Assembly (NCBI GenBank): GCA_003168315.1
Contig: PMSP01000388.1
Location: 21,670 to 31,289, forward strand
From: Opitutaceae bacterium
GTDB lineage: Bacteria; Verrucomicrobiota; Verrucomicrobiia; Opitutales; Opitutaceae
DNA: 9,620 nucleotides
Direction: 5' to 3'
The notes under the pieces are model-generated. The model was not told the DNA's origin. It searched no databases and saw only the letters and a list, made by a program, of their open reading frames with translations. Below, piece by piece: positions 8,701 through 9,620 of the stretch (within the stretch, counting starts at the first letter, position 1; each line of letters starts with the position of its first letter). The position numbers and the translations under genes are program-made.

Positions 8701-8750
8701 CCGTCGTCCTTACGCCCATGGATTCCACCCCAACCGGCGGCATGCCCTGA
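5736..8750 (+). CDS. GH106 alpha-L-rhamnosidase, exported
   Basis: The product is 1004 residues, a usual size for GH106. The ATG at 5736 is the only plausible start: an in-frame TGA lies at 5661 and none of the 24 codons between is ATG, GTG or TTG. The N-terminus (hydrophobic about residues 9-24, ending GLHGGAPEP) looks like a signal peptide. GH106 hallmarks follow: RPWTRWWWLGSAVD (45-58), the segment GIGGVEICPIYGAKGYEKRFIDYLSPEW (73-100), and GVDLTTGTGWPMGGPW (117-132). Next come FFQDSFEYFG (286-295), SSETFTWLGEHF (417-428) and GINHMFFHGIPYSP (446-459). E292 and E419 are candidate catalytic or active-site acids, inferred from conservation only. A C-terminal beta-sandwich (about 870-995, YRLKF...VRLNGTDVATLWCEPF...RNYRPF) resembles the carbohydrate-binding-like end domain of GH106 and GH2-type enzymes. 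The enzyme should remove alpha-L-rhamnosyl residues from rhamnogalacturonan fragments released by the neighbouring GH28 enzymes. An Ala/Gly-rich stretch at about 160-190 is probably a flexible loop. Confidence 0.93.
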   Translation: MSHPRSVSAGLAALLLSCAFPLGLHGGAPEPADYLSWPAPTRTERPWTRWWWLGSAVDRPNLERLLSEYHDAGIGGVEICPIYGAKGYEKRFIDYLSPEWMDMLADTTGTAGRLDMGVDLTTGTGWPMGGPWMPADQASESVSLERYPTGADGRIPEFLGTGAPSGEALAAGAAASAAGKAGAMDGFVGTAGEHRKLLCLRAVGPDGAQIDLTERVRAGRLDWSAPGPGWSLYSLTARQPVQRVKRAAPGGAGNVVDPYSVRALHTYLSRFDLAFQGYAGAMPRAFFQDSFEYFGANWTPDLFSEFARRRGYDLREHLPALAGEGDPDIAGRVREDYRRTIGELHQEYVAAWTSWSHLHGSLTREQAHGAPANIEDVYATADIPETEGSFGGGAEDQVPMLKFASSAAHVTGRTLASSETFTWLGEHFQVSLPQLKSAADTFFLCGINHMFFHGIPYSPQDAPWPGWLFYASVNFGPNGGLWHDLPAFNAYAARCQSILQAGKPDNDVLLYFPVADFWQQIRLPSGGPPVPMPGGRAADPLVEQFTTPGKWMLGSPFHGTAMELWHRGFSFDEVTDALLLASRAGPGDANEPGGKPGISLGGNLYRAVVIPPCRYMPLETLRHLLDLARSGATIVFVGDVPSDVPGLANLEARRAELRGLLGGIRLEARDLGRGTAGAHSASADPPDSVAIRSARLGDGLILAGSGFSPPSPGRVSVLLGSAGITRERMADDGLLCVRRLRGDGYDYFIVNTGNRLIEKWVALARPASSAALLDPLLPDRGGIAATRPGREGISVFLQMAPGQSRILRTFNGAAPSGPAWRYLSPSREPALALGGDWVVHFVEGGPVMPGDFTASALGSWALRDDPEAARFAGTAVYRLKFILQAGANGIRPWRLDLGKVADSARVRLNGTDVATLWCEPFCVEVGSFLRPGENRLEVEVTNVAANRIRDLDRRHVDWKSFYEINFVGRNYRPFDASGWPLRDSGLLGPVVLTPMDSTPTGGMP

Positions 8751-8770
8751 TCGGGCGCGCGCGAATCCCT

Positions 8771-9620
8771 TCAGCGGCCTTCGGCCTGCTGGGCCACCGC
8801 GGCCAGCGCCTCAAGTGCGGCCGGATTGTCGGGCGACAGGCGCAACTCCTGATGGAACGCCGCGGCCGCCTCCTGCAGATTCCCAAGGCGCATCGAGACC
8901 AGCCCGAGAACATGCCATCCCGGTGCGAAATCGGGCCGCAGGCGCAACGCCTCCTTTAGCTCGGCTGCCGCGTCGTCGAGGCGGCCTGGCACCAGCGTCC
9001 AGGCAAGGCCCAGGTTGCTGTGGGCCTCTGCAAGGCCCGGATCCAGGCGCAACGCCTCCTGAAACTGGGCAATCGCCTCGCCCAGGCGCCCCTGCGTCTG
9101 CGCCAGGGCGAGCCCGAGGCCGTTGTGCGCCTCTGCAAAATCCGCCTTGAGACGAAGCGCCTCGTTGAACTCCTCTATCGCGTCATTCAGGCGTCCCGGC
9201 ATCCGCCTCAGTACGTTGCCCAGGTTGTTGTGCGCCTCCGCCAGTGCGGGCTTGAGCTCGAGCGCACGCCAGTAGCTCACCAGCGCCTCTTGTAAAAGCC
9301 CGACATCGCGCAGCGCGTTGCCGAGGTTGCAATGCGCGTCAGCAAAGCGGGGATTGAGCTCAAGCGCGCGGCCGTAGCTCACGAGCGCATCGGTAAGCTG
9401 CCCGAGATCCTTGAGCGCATTGCCCAGGTTGTTGTGGACCTCAGCTACTTGCGGCTCGATGTCGAGCACGCGCCGGTAGGTCGCCACCGCCTCGGCAAAG
9501 CGTCCGCAAAGCTGCAGCGCGTTCGCCAGCTCGACCAGCGCTCCCAGGTGGCCCGGGCGTAGCTCAAGCGCCCGCTGATAGCACGCGACCGCACCCGCAA
9601 CGGCGCCACGCCGGCGCAAC
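8771..9620 (-). CDS. Tetratricopeptide-repeat protein, C-terminal part (5' partial)
   Basis: The frame enters from the right edge and stops at 8771-8773, giving 282 visible residues; the first visible codon of the supplied translation is TTG and need not be a start. Nearly all of it is TPR: seven consecutive units with the LG..L (G/P)....A...Y/F..AL.L.P pattern, such as AEVHNNLGNALKDLGQLTDALVSYGRALEL. They cover roughly residues 16-257, after a partial unit at the edge, and end in a short capping helix. The first three full units are 34 residues, the next three 35, and the last 34. TPR arrays are protein-protein interaction scaffolds; nothing here names a partner or an enzymatic activity. An N-terminal catalytic or membrane domain may lie outside the window. 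It is convergent with the GH106 gene, so it is unlikely to belong to the pectin operon. Confidence 0.88.
   Translation of the reverse strand, partial: LRRRGAVAGAVACYQRALELRPGHLGALVELANALQLCGRFAEAVATYRRVLDIEPQVAEVHNNLGNALKDLGQLTDALVSYGRALELNPRFADAHCNLGNALRDVGLLQEALVSYWRALELKPALAEAHNNLGNVLRRMPGRLNDAIEEFNEALRLKADFAEAHNGLGLALAQTQGRLGEAIAQFQEALRLDPGLAEAHSNLGLAWTLVPGRLDDAAAELKEALRLRPDFAPGWHVLGLVSMRLGNLQEAAAAFHQELRLSPDNPAALEALAAVAQQAEGR
8772..8791. terminator. Possible hairpin between convergent genes (weak terminator candidate)
   Basis: Bases 8772-8779 (cagcggcc) can pair with 8783-8791 (ggcctgctg) around a ttc loop, giving an 8-bp G+C-rich stem with one bulged T. It lies 21 bases past the GH106 stop and overlaps the last codons of the TPR gene. 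No T-run follows on either strand, so it is not a classical intrinsic terminator, and in a sequence this G+C-rich it may be chance. Confidence 0.25.
8954..9268 (-). repeat. Three tandem 105-bp units encoding 35-residue TPRs
   Basis: Within the TPR gene, three successive units have period 35 instead of the canonical 34, each with one extra residue in the turn before a GRL motif (MPGRLNDA, TQGRLGEA, VPGRLDDA). A 17-base match, caggcgcaacgcctcct, occurs at 8939-8955 and again 105 bases away at 9044-9060, encoding the shared EALRL. The units look like internal duplicates of one 35-residue ancestor. Confidence 0.7.

Noticed and set aside
8751..8770. GC-alternating tract (gggcgcgcgcg) between the convergent genes
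   Set aside because: It is only about 10 bases and typical of the local composition. It has no terminator, promoter or attachment-site features.

Overview
This is a strongly G+C-rich stretch of bacterial chromosome. It carries part of a plant cell-wall (pectin) degradation locus, read left to right, followed by an unrelated convergent gene. Family assignments come from recognising sequence motifs by eye; no search was run. GH28 and GH106 enzymes together with a DUF4450-type protein, high G+C, and no visible Shine-Dalgarno sequence at the two visible starts would fit a Verrucomicrobiota (Opitutaceae-like) carbohydrate degrader. The taxon is a guess: such enzymes also occur in Bacteroidota, Acidobacteriota and Planctomycetota.

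Layout: (1) Positions 1-4302 (+) hold a very large, 5'-truncated gene. It encodes a DUF4450-type, probably (alpha/alpha)-toroid glycosidase-like module with a proline-rich linker and a beta-rich tail, fused in frame to a GH28 polygalacturonase-type beta-helix. (2) Positions 4332-5663 (+) hold a separate secreted GH28 enzyme of a different subtype. (3) Positions 5736-8750 (+) hold an exported GH106 alpha-L-rhamnosidase. These three genes lie on one strand with gaps of 29 and 72 bases and look like one transcription unit whose promoter is outside the window. (4) Positions 8771-9620 (-) hold the C-terminal part of a tetratricopeptide-repeat protein, convergent with the rhamnosidase and 20 bases from it.

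Working together, the GH28 modules would cut or trim galacturonic-acid linkages, the GH106 enzyme would release alpha-L-rhamnose, and the DUF4450 module probably attacks another side-chain linkage. This combination points to rhamnogalacturonan (RG-I or RG-II) rather than plain homogalacturonan. No transporter, SusC/D pair, regulator or sugar-catabolism gene is visible, so the rest of the system, if it exists, lies upstream or elsewhere.

The most notable feature is the DUF4450-GH28 fusion. I see no mobile element, CRISPR array, tRNA or rRNA, and no evidence of a wholly new type of system.
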